Of a stretch of DNA of 64,000 nt, positions 1 through 11,720 are shown one piece after another. The position numbers and the translations under genes were made by a program. The stretch comes from Agriotes lineatus (taxonomy: Eukaryota; Arthropoda; Insecta; Coleoptera; Elateridae). The notes beneath the pieces are model-generated. The model was given only the letters and a program-made list of their open reading frames with translations. It did not search any database and had not been told where the DNA came from. Position 1 is the stretch's first letter; each line of letters opens with the position of its first letter. The DNA lies in NCBI GenBank assembly GCA_940337035.1, contig OW679197.1:55945903-56009902 (forward strand), read 5' to 3'.

Positions 1-60
1 ATGCTCAAAATTTCCTCCTCCTGTTTGAATACTCAAATGAGCCCTCCTGGTCCATAATTA

Positions 61-784
61 CTAATATGGTGCAATATTGTTTCGGATAGCTGTAGCAGCG
101 TCGAAAACCCTTCGTTGAAGATGCTGGATGTTTTCGATTTCTTCTTGATACACTAGTATTTTTAGTTGTTCACAACAATAAAAATCAAGAAGATTTAAGT
201 CTTGGGAATGAGTGGGCCACTCCATAGGACCATTTCGGCCGATCCACCAATGATCGAAACGGTTTGTGACCCCTCGACCAAAATGTGATGGTACGCCATC
301 ATGCAGAAACTACATATTTGGAAAAAATAAAATATTCTTACGCATTTAAACGATTGGGCAAAACCAAAAGATCAACCAAACGCCCAGAAATTAATCCTGC
401 CCACAAATTTAAGGAAAATCTAATTTGAAAATGGGCCCTGCGAATCGCATGCGGGTTTTCCAAGACCAAGTTGGTCATCCCATTGCGGGTGAAAATGGCT
501 TCATCGGCGGCCAAGATTTTCACTGAAAAATGTTCTTCACAGTGTTACTGATTTAACAGTTACTCGTAAAATCTCACTCTCTCAAGATGAGTGGCAGATT
601 GTTCGGCTTGAAGGCGTTGGAAATAGTACGTGTGATATCCGTCGTTATTAATCGTCCTCCATACTGTACTTCTGGCAGTTCCCATTGTTGCTGTTATTTT
701 CCTCTTACCAATGTTCAGGTTATTTTCCAAATATTTCCGAAATTTTGTCATTGACGTAGACCTGCAGTGTCCTTCCAGCACCAC
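61..784 (-). pseudogene. Tc1/mariner-superfamily DDE transposase relic
   Basis: Reading the minus strand from 784 downward gives, in order, a helix-turn-helix segment (ending STVWRTINNDGYH, then FQRLQA), a first catalytic block (ILAADEAIFTRNG followed by NPHAIR and LWAGLISGRL), a second block (FLHDGVPSHFGRG) and a third block (WPTHSQDLNLLDF) ending at a stop near position 61. These match the order and spacing of the insect transposases often annotated as Tc3-like or DUF4817, whose enzymes cut and paste DNA in the nucleus. The three acidic residues expected for a DDE/D enzyme are all still visible (ADEA, HDG, LLDF). The copy is dead: the three blocks lie in separate open segments, a TAG replaces the usual Trp before FLHDG, and there is a shift near 540-560. 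No terminal inverted repeats were found; the downstream end may lie outside the window. Confidence 0.85.
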
Positions 785-1490
785 CTTTATAACGGGGCTC
801 CAGTGTATTCTGCATAGTCACTTACAATCTGTAATGGGTACTTTATAGAGTGTGGTGCTACAGGACCAAACGATAGTTAACACAAAATAGCCCCTCAGGG
901 GCAACAGGTCGTTACTTGATTTTATTTGAATAATAGGTCCCTCAAGGGGGTGTTAAATTTGATGTACGAGTACTTTTAATGGTTACATTTACCCATAGAT
1001 TTTTAGCCTGGCATCAAGTTACCCCGGCTAAGTGGTCATTCTAGACATAGGATCGGTTTGTTCGACGATGGGTTGGTGATAGATAAAAGCTCAAAAGCAT
1101 TGGCGCTACGGATTCTTTACTTAAATACACAATTGTTTTCCCCCAAAACCCAAGACAGAAAAAATTGCTTCTCTGGGCAGATGTATGCGACATCGCTTAC
1201 CTCTGAACTTACCTTTGATAATATTTGTACTCTGTCTGCTAACTACTGCACAATTCTTAACAAAAGATAGGAAAAATAGAGTAAAATAAATGCGCAATAT
1301 GACAAAACATCTATTGAATATTTCAAATATTAAATGGGGCTACATAGGCAGAAACACTCTTGGAAAGTTTCCTTAAAGGCGCTGTCATAATACAAGCTAG
1401 CTTTGCAAGCTATTCCAGCCAATGCCGAGTTAATTTTTTCATAAGTAGTTACCTTAACGGCTAATAATTTAATGAACAGTGGCTCTAAAG
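785..1490. other. AT-rich interval, nothing recognised
   Basis: No protein homology, RNA gene or clear repeat was seen. A 70-residue open frame at 1058-1270 has no recognisable motif and is probably chance. Confidence 0.4.
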
Positions 1491-1499
1491 AGGCTAACT

Positions 1500-2165
1500 G
1501 TTCTTTATAGCTGAATGTGGAAAACTTCTTTTCCCTTCGGCGTAGCCGGCAAGGGAGGCAGCATCGTTGGAACTGGGCTTCACTTCGGCAGGGGCTCCCA
1601 TGGTGTGCTCGGTGGCGAAGCAGGAGTGCCGTATAGGTGCGGCATCCAGGGCCGCATTCGTTTCTGTCCCTTAGGCCTCCTCCGGAGGTTGAAGGGCCAT
1701 GGTCACACATCGCTTCTGGATCGACCTGGAGGCATCTTCTACTGGATAGAAGGGCTGTAGTACTGTATTCTTGGCAGGTAGGTGGTCCCTTATATACCTG
1801 CAGTCAACGTTATCACTCCTTCTATTCCACACCAGGTGGGATGGGAGTACTCTGGCTTTATATCTTTAACATGCACTCAGCCGATGGTCCTACCTTTTCG
1901 GGGATCGTTCAACTCCGCGATGACAGTAGAGATGATTTTCTGGATAGGACCGACATATTTCGCCGCTAATTTTGCAGACACTTTGCGCGGCGCCGGAGAG
2001 TACTCGGTCTCTTTTATAAACTTAGTGCCCCACTTGGGGACGGTATTCTCGCCTCCGGAGGTTGTAGCGATGGCTCTGTTTGGCGAACGCTTTGGCAAGA
2101 TTGGTTCTCATCACTTCGATCACGTCTTGTAACTTTTGGGGCTGCTCCTCAACTGCAACTCAAAA
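1500..2165 (-). pseudogene. Ty3/gypsy-like pol 3' end (integrase C-terminal region)
   Basis: On the minus strand around 2040-2150 the translation contains VIEVMRTNLAKAFAKQSHRY followed by NLRRREY, the helical region before the integrase C-terminal domain. After a frameshift, 1880-2040 gives KWGTKFIKETEYSPAP, SAKLAAKYVGPIQKI and IAELND, the SH3-like chromatin-binding part of an integrase. At about 1840-1880 the sequence VHVKDIKPEYSHP matches the usual end of this domain in Ty3-type polyproteins. Further down (1500-1790) the frame is proline-rich and interrupted by stops. The catalytic DDE core, reverse transcriptase, protease and both LTRs were not found, so this is a truncated, frameshifted copy. 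BEL-type pol is less likely given the KYVGP and HVKDIKP motifs. Confidence 0.75.
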
Positions 2166-3639
2166 AAATCAGTAGGTAGTTAAAAACGCAACATTAATAG
2201 TTTAGCATTTAGTATGACCGAAACACACTTGTAAATGCACTTTTGCGAACACTCAGTACGACATACGATGCAATTTCAGTTACCTTAAACAGTTAGCAGA
2301 ACGTGATGGGTTGCTTGAAGCATTTGTCCTGGGAGAGCTTCATTACAAACCCAAGTGAAAAAGGCAGCAAGAAGATGATGCTGGAAGCATTCGCTCTCGG
2401 AGATGAGGTACAGCTCAAAAGCTGCTACGATGAAACAGCCGGGGAAGATGAGAATTGGTTTTGAGTTGCGTGCGCGGGAAGAAATGGGGTATCCGACAAA
2501 TCCACTATACGTGAAGTAGATTGTAGTCAAACTAAACGGTACTATTCGCCCGACAGTACCTATACTTCGTAACATGCAATATTATGGAGGATTTACCGTA
2601 ATTAAAGACCTAACTTAACGATATTAGGTCCCCTACTTTACATGACTAACTATCTCCCGCCCGATACACTACGACTCACTCAAGCAAGTGCCCCAAGCTA
2701 AATTTGAACGGACGAGCCACTTACGCGGTAGCTCGGGAATCGGGAGCCACATGCTAGCTTGAATAGTACACCCCGACTAAGGATAGAAACTGAAAATCCA
2801 CCTGAACGGCTTCGTTATTTTCTTCTTGCGCGGGGCGTACTGAAAAAGGTAAATCCGTAAAGAATGTGATGACATTAGCGGCCTAAACAAACAAAGCTCT
2901 AGTGCGAGTTGGCATCGCGCGACTAATTCCACGAAAACAAACGGACAGGACCGGCTTCGTTCAAAAAGCCAAGGAATAAATGGGTTACGACAAGTGACAT
3001 GATGACGTACCGCACGTCAAAACTGTTTCAAAATGTAGCTATAACCTTTTATAGGGTTAAAACAATCTGGTACGCCAAAGTACCTTCAGTTAACGAAGAT
3101 TATACATTTTTATTGTCGACATTTTTTAAATTAACAGAGTATGCAATTACCATTGCTGGTGTTATTTGAGGTTGTAAATTAATCTCAAAATATAAACATT
3201 TCTTTTAGGTAGCAGAAAACTAAAAATTTTGTAATTGACCATATGGTAATGCTAGTACCTTGTAGTCATTACATAACATAATAACTTTTCAATTTGACAA
3301 GCTTTACAGAAACGTTAAAGACATGTCAATCTACACACAAACCCATTCCACAGTTCTTGTACTCGGTTCTGCAAACTAAGTAGCAACCTTCGCCTTCTCA
3401 TCTTCTTTCCTGATTTGGCGTAGGTTGTATCAAATCATCTTTGCCGTCATATCGAAGATTGTCAGATACGGTTTAGGGATATGTTTACTTTTTGAACTAC
3501 TTGGCCTTCCACTACCTTTTTGCGTATTTGGTTAGATATGTGGTAACTGTCTCTCGGCGAAAGTGATTGAACGTGGAATGACCAGAGCACTTATAAAGAA
3601 CCCAAGCATTATTCGTTGCAACATCTAGAAACCCAATAG
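2166..3639. other. Unassigned interval
   Basis: The 2600-2950 part is somewhat richer in CpG and could belong to the neighbouring retroelement, but no motif supports this. A short inverted pair (AACCTTTTATAGGGTT) lies near 3045. The rest is AT-rich with nothing recognised. Confidence 0.35.
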
Positions 3640-4535
3640 AATTTCTTGCTCCTTATCCTATTTCGTTCCTCCTGTTCCACCTATATACTTATTGTTACTT
3701 TACGCCTGTTAACATGTATTCGTTGTACTAGTAGAAGTACGAAACCATCCAACACTTTCGATAGGATTAACACCTACGGTTTCAACGGAATTGTGTTAGA
3801 TTTTATAATAAGGACCATCATCTCTGTTTATTTTGGATTCAAGTATCCACGTTCATATATTCCCATTTATTTTTTTATTTTCAGTGGACAATCTAAAAAA
3901 ATTAATTGTAGGAGTTGATGTGCCACCATATCCATTCTCTTTTAGAGGAGTTAGAAGATAAAAATGTTGGATAAGTTGTGGAAGAAAAACTTAACTCAAA
4001 ATGTTCACAGATAATTCATCAACCATTAGTGCAAATGCTGCAGTACGTCAGCATGGATTCTTTATAATTTATGATGCGTAAGTTTCATATCTTTCAAAGA
4101 ATTAAAGTTTCGTTTCTTTATAAGAAGCGTCAGTGCCCTCTTCTTATCTTGCTCATCAACATTACTGTTGTCACTGCAGTGAAGAAAACATATAATAATA
4201 AATCCATCTCTCATTGTATTTATTACCATTTTATTGCCCATATCCAAACCTGGATCTCAGAACTACTTCTTGCCAGGTAATTGATGGCATCCTAGCAGAG
4301 CACAATTACTAAACAATAATCCATTTATTCTGCTGTGATTTTGTCAGGGTAATTATGCTACATTATTGTTAGACTCTCTGATCAGTAAATGAACAATTTC
4401 ATAGTCAATCATAGGTTCAAACAACTCAGCTGGTGTTTTGTTGCAACCTGAGAAATCCGGTTCAGGATTTTGATGTAGAAATATATTGGTTGTGTGATTG
4501 TTAACTTCATTGATACTGGGTGGGCCATAAGTCAC
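3640..4535 (-). pseudogene. piggyBac-type transposase relic
   Basis: The minus strand reads CNKTPAELFEPMIDYEIVHL then LIRESNNNVA (4350-4470), matching the start of the piggyBac transposase domain (TPxELFexxFDdEIvxLIvreTN). Next comes DMGNKMVINTMRDGF and LHCSDNSNVDEQDKKRA (4080-4250), the segment before the first catalytic Asp. At about 3910-3975 it reads FYLLTPLKENGYGGTSTPT, the region following the DNFFTS block. Further fragments down to about 3640 (LIIKSNTIPLKP, LSKVLDGF) resemble the later strand-transfer region. Stops and frameshifts interrupt the copy throughout, and the conserved catalytic aspartates are not convincingly retained. Active relatives perform seamless TTAA-targeted cut-and-paste. 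No inverted ends or TTAA duplications were located, so the borders are set by homology only. Confidence 0.8.
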
Positions 4536-4705
4536 GTTACCATTAGAAAAGTAAATAACTTACTTATTTTTCATTGTTTTGTTTTTTGATAGTCAGAAAT
4601 AAGAAAGTAGAAGTTGGGAAAATTATAATGGGGAAGTTCACAACGTAACAATTAAATAAAACTATAGAATTTTATTTTGAAAATCAGAAATTTTTAGCTA
4701 ACGGA

Positions 4706-4960
4706 TGATTTTACTAAACTCGGCATTAAATTGGTTGCAACGTTCACCCGACTTGATTGCACCCGACTACGTTATTTTATCTTTTCTAAAAGAATGGGTG
4801 TATACAAATAATCCCCAGACAATCCAGCTGCTCAAAAACAATATATCTACTGTCAGAGCTATTGACATATGTAATGGAAATTACTATTAAAAGACATCTT
4901 CGCTGCAAGACCGAAAATGGACATCATTTGTGTGACATTGTCGTCCATAAATAGATTATA
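4706..4960 (+). pseudogene. Mariner-superfamily transposase C-terminal fragment
   Basis: The frame from 4705 contains NWLQRSPDLIAPDYVILSFL then KEWVYTNNPQTIQLLKNNI, matching the third catalytic block (WPxRSPDLTxxDYFLWGxLK) and following helix of insect mariner-type transposases. After a frameshift, 4873-4950 reads IKRHLRCKTENGHHLCDIVV, the usual extreme C-terminus (CxxxxGGHxxDIVF). The SPD aspartate and the second aspartate (PDY) remain. Upstream catalytic blocks are absent, so it is 5' truncated and frameshifted. It lies on the strand opposite to the adjacent piggyBac relic and is not in phase with it. Confidence 0.8.
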
Positions 4961-5289
4961 AAATTCTCGAATCTTGGGTTGTTATTTAAACCTTCTTTGA
5001 TTTATTTATTCTTAAAAATAAATTATTTATTTTATTTTTCAATGTTAACGTGATTTATGGCGCACCTAGTATTTACAAAATTTACTTCAACTAGAACAGT
5101 CAATTGACATCTACCAGGCCATCCTAGTTCTATTCTACAGAAGCTTTATCGCATAAAACTGTTGACTGAGGTGGAGTAACGTACATATAAGTAGTCCACG
5201 AAGAAGCGGCATTGTATAGGGGTAAATGAAAAAAAATGACTATGAACTGGATTTTCTCCTTAATTGATTCAAAACGTATTTATAGTACA

Positions 5290-6030
5290 CTAGCTTTTAC
5301 CCGCGACTTCGTTCGCGCGAGGTTCGTTATTTGTGTATTAAATAATGTTCCGCCCCACCCCGCCCCGTCTCGACCCTTCCCGTCCCGTCCCGCCCCTCCT
5401 CTTCCATCCCATCCCCTCCCCTTCCATCCCATCTTTTTCCTTCCCTTTCCGTCCCGTCCGTCCCGCCCCGCCCCGCCCCGTCCCGCTTTGCCCCGTCCCG
5501 TCCCGTCCCGTTCCGCCCCTTCCCTTCCCGTCCAGTCCCGTCCCGCTCAGTCCCGTCCCGTCCAGTCCGTCCCGTTCCGTCCAGTCTAGTCCCGTCCCGT
5601 CCCGTTTCTTCCCTTATGTCATGTTCACCGTCTTGGACTTAAAAATAAATGCCATTTTTGCAATCAACGTCCCAATAAACCTCAATAACGACACCCATAT
5701 CGATTTTTAGGCTTACTTACCCCATTTCACCCCCTAAGGGGTTGATTTTCGGAAAATCACGAAATACGTGTTTGCTTATTTGTTTTTAGGAGTACTCCTA
5801 CGAAGTTTCAAGTCGGAATGTCTATTTAATATTATTTTTCCATACAAAATTGGAACCCCCATTTTACCCCTTTAGGGGTTGAATTTCGAAATATCCTTCC
5901 TTATTCCTTGTATACATCATAAAGGGAACCTCTGTGCAAAATTTCAGCTTTCTAGGTCCAAGGGTTTGGGCTGGGCGTTGATGAGTCAGTCAGTCAGGAC
6001 TTTTAGAAATATATATAAGATTAGAGTCTC
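5290..6030. repeat. Dispersed repeat with GTCAGTCAGT end
   Basis: The block begins with a CpG-rich segment (TTTTACCCGCGACTTCGTTC), carries the pyrimidine tract, two copies of a motif containing CCCCTTAGGGGTTGA-like sequence (5735, 5870), and ends in GATGAGTCAGTCAGTCAGG followed by ATATATA. I recall this overall combination as a common dispersed element of insect genomes, but I cannot name the family. There is no coding capacity. Confidence 0.55.
5345..5612 (+). repeat. Pyrimidine-rich CCCGT/CCCGCC minisatellite
   Basis: About 265 bases made almost entirely of C and T with regular G, in degenerate 5-10 bp steps such as CCCGTCCCGT and CCCGCCCCGC. Two long proline- and arginine-rich open frames cross it only because of this composition. 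Confidence 0.85.
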
Positions 6031-6940
6031 AAAAAATGCACAGGAACCGATAACAGTTCGAAATCGCTTCTGATAAACCGAATTTTTGTTTAAAATATCG
6101 AAACATTTTATGGAAAAAATTTGCTTAGAGTTAAAAAATATGGCATCGTACCAAATTTGGTTTACCTAAAGCGAATTCGACTACACGGGCACGTTCTATT
6201 ATCAAAAAAACTCGTATCTCGGTTATTTATGAAAATAAGTGTAGCGAAAAGATAAAAATAAACTCTCTTAAATCATATCATACACATCCTTGACATGCGT
6301 TTGCAATATGGAAATCTCGAGAAGTATAAAAATAAATGAAAATCTGAAACCAGATTTAAATTGTTCTTCTAATCAAATGCTTTTGGTCGCCATGGTATTA
6401 ATATTGAAATGCTTAAACTTTGATGTCCAATCACCATACCTCTTAAATAATGCACAACACTACATGCCGTGTTAAACCGGCAAAAGTAACAAGGCTTCGC
6501 GTTCAACGATTTACTATTTTCGGGTTTTTGTAAATGAACTTTTAATAGGGATACTGTTACAGAAAATAATTACTTATTATGCATATTGGTTGTATTTGTT
6601 AAAACTACGAACACAGGTACATTTCATGTAATAATAAGGAGGGTTTATTACTGTATTGCTGAAAGGGACTTACAGTCCCCCACACGCTCCGTTTAAACAC
6701 ACCCTTATTATTTCTGTGATAATGGTCTACTGTGTAGCAGTCTTTCATTTTAAATGCGGCATACGCCGTGGGCTACAGCTAGTAAATTATAATATCTTAC
6801 ATAATATACATACTCAATATGTGTTGTTGATGTTTGTTATGGGGAAGGTGTAGGCTTGCGGAGCGCCAGGTAAGTAAGCTAGATACCGACAGCTGTGATC
6901 ATATGGTCAAACTTGTACTAGAATTTTAATGAACTAAATA
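6031..6940. other. AT-rich interval, nothing recognised
   Basis: No motif, RNA or clear repeat border was seen in this stretch. Confidence 0.35.
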
Positions 6941-6983
6941 TTTGCATTAGTGAAAATGCATTTCGCGTATTTAAAAGATAGTT

Positions 6984-7130
6984 CAATAAGCTTGGTCACG
7001 AGAACAGATAATCTTCTACATACACCGGATCGACGGGAATTTGCCATAATGGTTCTTCCGGACTACAGTAAGGCTGTTAATCACAAATGGTTACTTAACA
7101 TAAGTTTGTTGGCTTGCGGAACTACACTAA
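6984..7130 (+). pseudogene. Possible LINE reverse transcriptase scrap
   Basis: A short segment of the frame reads IMVLPDYSKAVNHKWLLN, which resembles the LDYSKAFDTVNHxxLL block around the first catalytic Asp of CR1/Jockey-like reverse transcriptases, with the AFDT part partly deleted. No flanking domain supports it, so it may be chance. Confidence 0.3.
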
Positions 7131-7545
7131 TGAGGGAATATGCAGTGTGCAAAATGTCGCCTTCAACAGAGGGTCTTATAACCTGTAAGAGATAGAGATT
7201 CATTTCAATTAGACAAAATGTTTAGCAGCTCAAGTGTAAAATACCAATATTAGAATTTTTGGTTAATTTTCGCCGAAATTAGACTGAAAAAGCATCACAC
7301 CGTTTTGGAATAGTTCAATTATCAGCGATAGCTCAAAGTAATTTCGATATTATTCGTGAAAGGAGCAAGAAGCCAACAAGAAAGAAGTTCAAAATGGACG
7401 AGACATAGAATATACAACAGCAAAGAGAGGGCAATGCTGCAGATAGTTAAAACGAGTAGTCTTTTTTTCTGTCTTCTGCCGTTGTCTGTCCACTGACGGA
7501 TATACGTCTCTTTCATGTTTTGGCGAAGATTTCTGTTCTGTTAAG

Positions 7546-7960
7546 ATGGAACGACAATTATCTCCCCGCTTTACGACCATCAAAGGATTACGGCAACGAT
7601 GTAGTTTATCACCAACACTGTTTAAGCTATATTTAGACGAGGCGTTAAAACAATGGACAAAGAAATGTGGTAAGATGGACGAACATTGTTTGACTAACCT
7701 GCTGTTTGCTGACGGTCGGTTCTTGGTTGCTAAAGATTTTGATGACATGAACTATACGCTGCGTAAATTAATAGACGAATGCAAACAGTGGGGTTTACAA
7801 ATTAATTATTGTAAAGGCCAAATGCTTAGTAATAGGTGGACTAGCTGAAGATTTGCAATTAGATAATGATACAATTAAAACAAGAATTGGTCTAGAAAGA
7901 AATGCCATCTACAAATTAAACTCAATCTGGTTGAGCAAAGTCGTCATAAAAGCACGGTGA
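7546..7960 (+). pseudogene. Non-LTR retrotransposon reverse transcriptase fragment
   Basis: The frame at 7546-7848 contains TTIKGLRQRCSLSPTLF, matching the RT block GxRQGCxLSPxLF, then TNLLFADGRFLVA where the catalytic YADD/FADD box is mutated to FADG, then LRKLIDECKQWGLQINYCK, the thumb-side helix of RTE- or CR1-like LINEs. After a shift near 7845 the reading continues as TIKTRIGLERNAIYKLNSIW, the linker after the RT domain. The loss of the second catalytic Asp and the frameshift show the copy is inactive. It is truncated at both ends; LINE RTs copy their own RNA at a nicked target. Confidence 0.85.
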
Positions 7961-8339
7961 CTCTACCACGTTGTAACGCCTTTGTTATTTTATAATTATC
8001 TTAAACCTTTACTTTATTTTATTCTCATTCAATTCTTTGTAAATTGAATTTTAATTAACTCATTTGCCTTATTTAATTCTGGATTGTCAAAATTATTAAT
8101 TGCTAGCTGCGGTAGAAACACTTGACTAAAGAACAGGTCGGATTCTTTATAATCTAGATTGCTTATATTCTGAAATTTGATTTTCTTATTTTTATTAGAA
8201 CTCGTACGTCTGTCAACTGACACGTCAAACCAGTTTTGAAAAATCAATTACAAATACCTTATCGTTACATTTTGTCATTCCACAATATCAAATGGTAAGT
8301 ACTTCCTTAAATAAAATTAACTCACTTCACTTTTTCTAT

Positions 8340-9460
8340 TTTCTTTCAGTTTTTATTTTAAATGGGTACCTGTATTCTGTTAGCTGTTACTGGACTTGAC
8401 ACTCTCCTCCACCAAGCCCAACGCATCCAGCAACCTTACCAAGATCTCCCAACCTCCAACACAACGTCAGCACGAACTCCGCCAAAAACACACCTGGATC
8501 CTCAAAGACTTCCCTGCCATTTAAACACGACAAGCCACCTTCTAACCTTTACCAGCAGCGACATCAGCAGCAACCACCATCCACGCCGTCCCACCAAAAT
8601 CCTCAAGCCACTGACAACCTTGTACCACGAACCTCGACCAGATGCAAGCCACAAAATGTCACTTCAATGACGAGCCTGTCGAATCAGAACTTCTCCAGAT
8701 GAAAAATCTCCAATCCACCCTACAAAACGTTCACCCTGCTAATGATCTCGATGTAAACCACTTCCTTTGTAAACCATTCCTTGTTATCCAATTCAGTTGA
8801 TGCAATGTAATTTTACAATAAACTCAATTCAGCATTCCCTTCTTTTATTTGTTTTTGTAGATTATAACTGTATTACTTAGGTATTCTCACCATCTTCTTT
8901 ATCTTCATCCATATAGTCTGCTCACCTTCGATCCTTTTAACATTTTACTTTTTATTCTTTTATACCACGCCAATTTTATTTCAAATTTTAATCCTTTTAT
9001 ATATACCAAATATCTTTTAAATTTTTTTATAAAGGGGTTTATTTTTATAATTTCAAACGATACAAATTGTATTACATCATTTTTGTTATGAAATTTTTTA
9101 CATTTTAATCGATAAAAATCTCCTTAGTGATCTAGCTTATAATATTTCACAGTCCAACACACTACAGACCCTTTATTATATGTCTAATACCCACTATGTT
9201 AAATAGTATATTTCGAAAAAGTATTTACCATTAATTCCCCTTTTCATTTCAGATAAATTGAATTATGTTAAAATCCTACTATTTCATATGTAGCTTCATT
9301 TAATTGAATTTTAAATTCTATTTCCTTTTTTTACCAAATACATTTTAATAATTTTGATATCCATTTCAAACTTAAATTCATCTTTGTAATTTTTAATACT
9401 GTATTCTTTTGATCTAAAAATCGGATTTTAAACCCATGTACTAATACCATAACAATATAT
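8340..9460 (+). other. G-poor, C/A-rich block with polyadenylation signal
   Basis: The plus strand is strongly depleted in G. A C/A-rich part (8390-8780) encodes only low-complexity Pro/Thr/Ser/Gln-rich frames, for example a 102-residue open frame at 8362-8670. It is followed by TTTTACAATAAACTC (AATAAA near 8818) and then AT-rich sequence containing a TTTTTTTATAAAGGGG motif near 9025. The same architecture recurs at 10690-11720. It may be a retroelement ORF1 or untranslated region, but no domain is recognisable. Confidence 0.4.
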
Positions 9461-10418
9461 ACAATAGTAGTGAAAGGTCAGTTAAAAGATTTAATTTAGT
9501 GATTTGCAAGTGGCGTCCGCTTTTTGTGCATTTCTAGCAGACGCGTTATGAGAGTGTTTTTTGTTCTTGGCGTGTATTTACTTACTTTTATTATTACCGC
9601 ATAGGCAACGCTTTAATTACGTAATCACTGATCATTTGTCAAAGAATAGCGAACTGGTTTTGCTAAATTGTGAGGTTAGATCGATATATTTGAATTTTTT
9701 CTTTGTTCTTCACAGTGCCTCCATTTCGCAACTTTTATACTCCAGGTGAAGTATGTTAAAGCTACATATCCTATCCAGTTGGAATTTAATAGCGATATTT
9801 TTATAGCTGTCTTCGATGTTGGTTTCCTAGTCTTTCAGTGACATCCTTATCATTCTCATTTCGATGGTTCTTTGGTGTGTCTGCATTTTCTTCAGCAACT
9901 ATTTTGTGAGTATCCAGGTTGGCTTCTTATTTTCAAGGGGGGGATTATATTCATTATGGGTTTAAGTTTACCATAAGCTACCCATATGTACCTACCGTAC
10001 TCGACAGAGGAGTATTTGGTCGAGAAAAATGTTCCAACTCCAAATTCCAGTAAAACATGACTATACCTTTAACTTATTTTGCAAATGTGCAGAAATAATA
10101 TGGATATGCCAAGATTTAAAATTTAAACTAGTGGACCCGTTGCAAAATATTTTGCAAGTTAAAACACTTTTTTGTAGACAATGTTTAACGTATGGCACTA
10201 TCCATTAGGTAAAATTTGAATTTTTAAGTTTTCAAAACTACTTGCACGTGACATTGATCATACACTTGACCATAGCTAAATACTGGTTGTGGTAAATATT
10301 ATATTGCACTGGCTACTTTATTTTAAATTGAGTTGTACCTTTTTATATGCAAAAGCTTCAAATTAAACGTCACTTCTAATGTCAACCAATTGTCAACAAA
10401 TTATTTTCAACTTTGAGG
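9461..10418. other. AT-rich interval, nothing recognised
   Basis: No gene or repeat border seen. A 62-residue open frame (9561-9749) has no motif. Confidence 0.35.
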
Positions 10419-10678
10419 GTCCCCAGTGGTGTAGCTTGAACAAGCGTCCACGTTCGATCAGCAGAGTTAAGCAACGCTGTCTCTGGTCAGAACTTGGATG
10501 GGAGTTCCACGGCTGCATCTCTCGGCGCCTCGTGGTACGGCTATCACGGAAAAAAGTTGGTCCCGGCGGTCATACAACATCATGGCAGTCGTTAGTGGGA
10601 TTGGAAGTCCTCATAACTGCACAGCGACGTCTGTAATTGGCCTAACGGCTGTTGGCTGAGTGCGAATTAAATAAATAA
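10419..10678 (+). repeat. 5S rRNA-derived SINE
   Basis: Positions about 10430-10520 align with the 5S rRNA internal promoter region. GTTCGATCAGCAGAGTTAAG then CAACGCT corresponds to the 5S A-box side, and CAGAACTTGGATGGGAG to the intermediate element and C-box (5S usually has TAGTACTTGGATGGGTGACC). A non-5S body follows to about 10665, ending in a tail of AAATAAATAAATGA. 5S-headed SINEs (SINE3 class) are transcribed by RNA polymerase III and moved by LINE enzymes. The full-length 5S ends are missing and the C-box is altered, so it is neither a functional 5S gene nor a simple 5S pseudogene. Target duplications were not identified. Confidence 0.75.
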
Positions 10679-10689
10679 ATGACAAATGC

Positions 10690-11720
10690 CCAATTCTAAG
10701 AATTGTATATGGCACTTCCAAAATGTTCAAAACTGCAACTTATCCTTCAGCCACAATCGACTCCTCCAAACAGCCTTCCGCAATGCAGCTCTCATGTACA
10801 AACTTCCAATGCCAAGCCTCGTCCAATACCACGAAACCAAAAATTCCCTGACAGCAAACAGCAAATGAAACAATCCCAAATCTGCTCCCGTCCCTGTCAC
10901 CTTCCGGAATGGACCCTCTTCAAGCAGCTCTCTGCGATGCAGCTGTCACGAACGAACCACCAGTGTTACGCCTGGTCCAACACTCCAAAACTCAAAATAC
11001 TTGACAGCAAGCAGCCAAGAGAACAAACCAGATCCGCTCCTGCCTCTGCTATCCCCTTCGGAATGGACCCTTTTGCTTCACTGATACTTCCACGAACTCT
11101 CTACTCAGTAACATCCAGATTGATGTAACCTTTTATTAATTATGTCACTTGTCAATTGTATTCTTTCTTCCAATAAAACTGTTACAATATAGTTCTTCAA
11201 TTAATCACATGTAAATAACCATTCTTGTATCCATTAAGTTTACCAATACCAAGTCTCTTCTGTATTTACTCGATTACTTCTGTTATTTGTTATTTAATAT
11301 TTCACTTCATTATATGCATCACGCAAATTTAGACTAACCTTCTTAACTATGCCAAAACTTTTTTATTAAAAGAGGGTTAAATTTAATATGTTTTTAATTT
11401 GATCAAAACGATTCTCTATACATGTTTTTTCTACTTGTTATTTCTCATAATAACTACCATATTCCATTCTTAATGCCTTCTATATTCTAATCTTATTTGA
11501 TATCGACCTACTTTAATTATCCTTATCAGAATTTCACATTTGTCAGTACTGATAATTAATAATTTGCTTTAACTCAAATTTATTCATTAAACTTTTATAA
11601 ACATCACCAACCTTTTTATAGTGGGTTAATATGGATTGTACTAACATCCCAATTTCTTTTATACATTTTAATTTTATCTACCACCCACGTATAGTCTATC
11701 ATAACAATATATTCCCACTT
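10690..11720 (+). other. Second G-poor block with internal tandem duplication
   Basis: A C/A-rich, G-poor part (10690-11125) has an imperfect tandem duplication of about 145 bp. The segment from about 10790 reads in one frame AALMYKLPMPSLVQYHETKN, and the copy from about 10938 reads AAVTNEPPVLRLVQHSKTQN. Each ends in a GGAATGGACCCT motif (about 10910 and 11060). Then comes CCAATAAAACTG (AATAAA near 11173) and AT-rich, G-poor sequence with CTTTTTTATTAAAAGAGGG and CCTTTTTATAGTGGG motifs. It mirrors the 8340-9460 block. No known domain was recognised. Confidence 0.4.

Noticed and set aside
2285..2575. 96-residue minus-strand open frame as part of the Ty3-like element
   Set aside because: No gag, protease or RT motif could be seen and the position does not fit the pol order.
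5236..5710. Proline/arginine-rich open frames of 117 and 121 residues
   Set aside because: They translate the CCCGT tract and have no independent support.
10379..10636. 85-residue open frame over the 5S-derived SINE
   Set aside because: It is a shadow of the non-coding SINE sequence.
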